Positions 14,074 to 14,585 of a stretch of DNA of 14,585 nt are shown in pieces. Every line of letters starts with the position of its first letter. Position 1 is the stretch's first letter. The notes under the pieces are model-generated. The model was not told where the DNA came from, searched no databases, and saw only the letters and a program-made list of their open reading frames with translations. A program made the position numbers and the translations under genes. Source of the DNA: CAZQSL01 sp964595945 (lineage in GTDB: Bacteria; UBP15; UBA6099; JAJRTR01); contig CAZQSL010000096.1 in NCBI GenBank assembly GCA_964595945.1, positions 1 through 14,585 on the forward strand, in the 5' to 3' direction.

Positions 14074-14585
14074 TTATTTCTTTGGAGCGGATTTAGACTT
14101 TGGAGCGGGCGCTTTGGCGGGAGTGGCTTTTTCTGCCATAAGCTTGTCGACAGTTTTTATGATCTGGGCTTCGGTGACAGTGCCGTCAGGTGATTTTTCA
14201 CCGGCGAGGATGCCCGTGAATGCGACCTTACCGTTTTTGCTGACGATGATGATATATGGTATATCCTTACTTACTCCATATTTCGTGGCAAAGTCTCCCT
14301 CGAAGTCAATGAGGCATGGGGGCATGTCGGGTTTTTTAATGAGGTTGAGGATAAATTTCGGGAGACCTTTCATGTTGCCAACCGGATACACGGCGAGTTT
14401 TGAGGAAGTTCCCTTGTTAACAGGTATGCTGTAGTGCTCTTTTACGCTGTTGGTGACGGGGATGATCGTTTCGAAAGCTTTTTTTCCGCCGAACATGATG
14501 ACGAAGACTTTGCCAGTATTTTGCTTGAGCCCGTCTTTGGTGTCGAACTGTGTTTCATAGGTGAAATCCGGCGCCACTGCCCCGA
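14074..14585 (-). CDS. Thioredoxin-fold (AhpC/TSA/TlpA-like) protein lacking CXXC, 5' end outside window
   Basis: The frame stays open to the window edge and the visible part reads GAVAPDFTYET, the usual first strand of AhpC/TSA and TlpA proteins (G..APDF), so the true start and any signal peptide lie beyond base 14585. A GTG at 14575-14577 falls inside this motif and is not a credible start. Strand two reads KVFVIMFGG followed by KKAFETIIPV where redox-active relatives have FWA.WC..C; no cysteine is present there. Later elements fit the fold: LIDFEGDFATKYGVSKDIPYIIIVSKNGKVAFTGI with the conserved Ile-Pro cis-proline loop. The only cysteine in the visible part is in MPPCLIDF. The tail is Ala/Pro/Lys-rich (KATPAKAPAPKSKSAPKK). 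It is probably not a thiol oxidoreductase and may serve in binding. A strong terminator follows. Confidence 0.75.
   Translation of the reverse strand, partial: GAVAPDFTYETQFDTKDGLKQNTGKVFVIMFGGKKAFETIIPVTNSVKEHYSIPVNKGTSSKLAVYPVGNMKGLPKFILNLIKKPDMPPCLIDFEGDFATKYGVSKDIPYIIIVSKNGKVAFTGILAGEKSPDGTVTEAQIIKTVDKLMAEKATPAKAPAPKSKSAPKK

Overview
The window comes from a Gram-negative bacterium whose outer membrane carries lipid A and Kdo. The evidence is a compact minus-strand run with LpxB, an MsbA-type ABC exporter and KdsB. The lineage cannot be assigned from sequence alone. The gene order does not match the familiar proteobacterial lipid A clusters, and several genes are divergent or unrecognised, which would fit a less-studied phylum (inference only). 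I saw no tRNA, rRNA, CRISPR array or insertion sequence.

Layout. (1) 1-1245, plus strand: the 3' end of a right-handed beta-helix protein, overlapping by 4 bases a VTC-domain (polyphosphate polymerase-type) protein. The beta-helix reading frame appears broken near base 50. (2) 1334-5634, plus: a strong sigma70-like promoter followed by a very large hybrid sensor histidine kinase (about 1409 aa: TM bundle, periplasmic sensor, PAS-GAF-PAS-GAF, HisKA-HATPase, REC). (3) 5635-6605, plus: a leader with a tight hairpin, then an alpha/beta hydrolase with an aromatic-rich cap. (4) 11150-6621, minus: a four-gene operon of glycerophosphodiester phosphodiesterase, lpxB, msbA-like and kdsB, with gaps of 14, 12 and 34 bases. 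(5) 11151-11273: a divergent promoter region with a perfect 13-bp palindrome. (6) 11274-13639, plus: a TIM-barrel-like protein remotely resembling GH18, then an M20 metallopeptidase 20 bases downstream. (7) 13640-14020: about 380 bases with no intact gene, containing a possible decayed coding frame. (8) 14021-14585, minus: an intrinsic terminator and the 3' part of a thioredoxin-fold protein that lacks the CXXC motif and runs off the window.

Working together: the minus-strand operon combines lipid A disaccharide synthesis (LpxB), flipping of the lipid A core (MsbA-like), Kdo activation (KdsB) and a phosphodiesterase that may recycle phospholipid head groups. The divergent plus-strand pair (GH18-like plus M20 peptidase) could act on glycan or peptide substrates and may share control through the central palindrome. 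No complete undescribed multi-gene defence or mobile system is evident. The best leads are the divergent operator region, the cysteine-less thioredoxin-fold protein, the unrecognised TIM-barrel protein with its peptidase partner, and the relic frame before the last gene.
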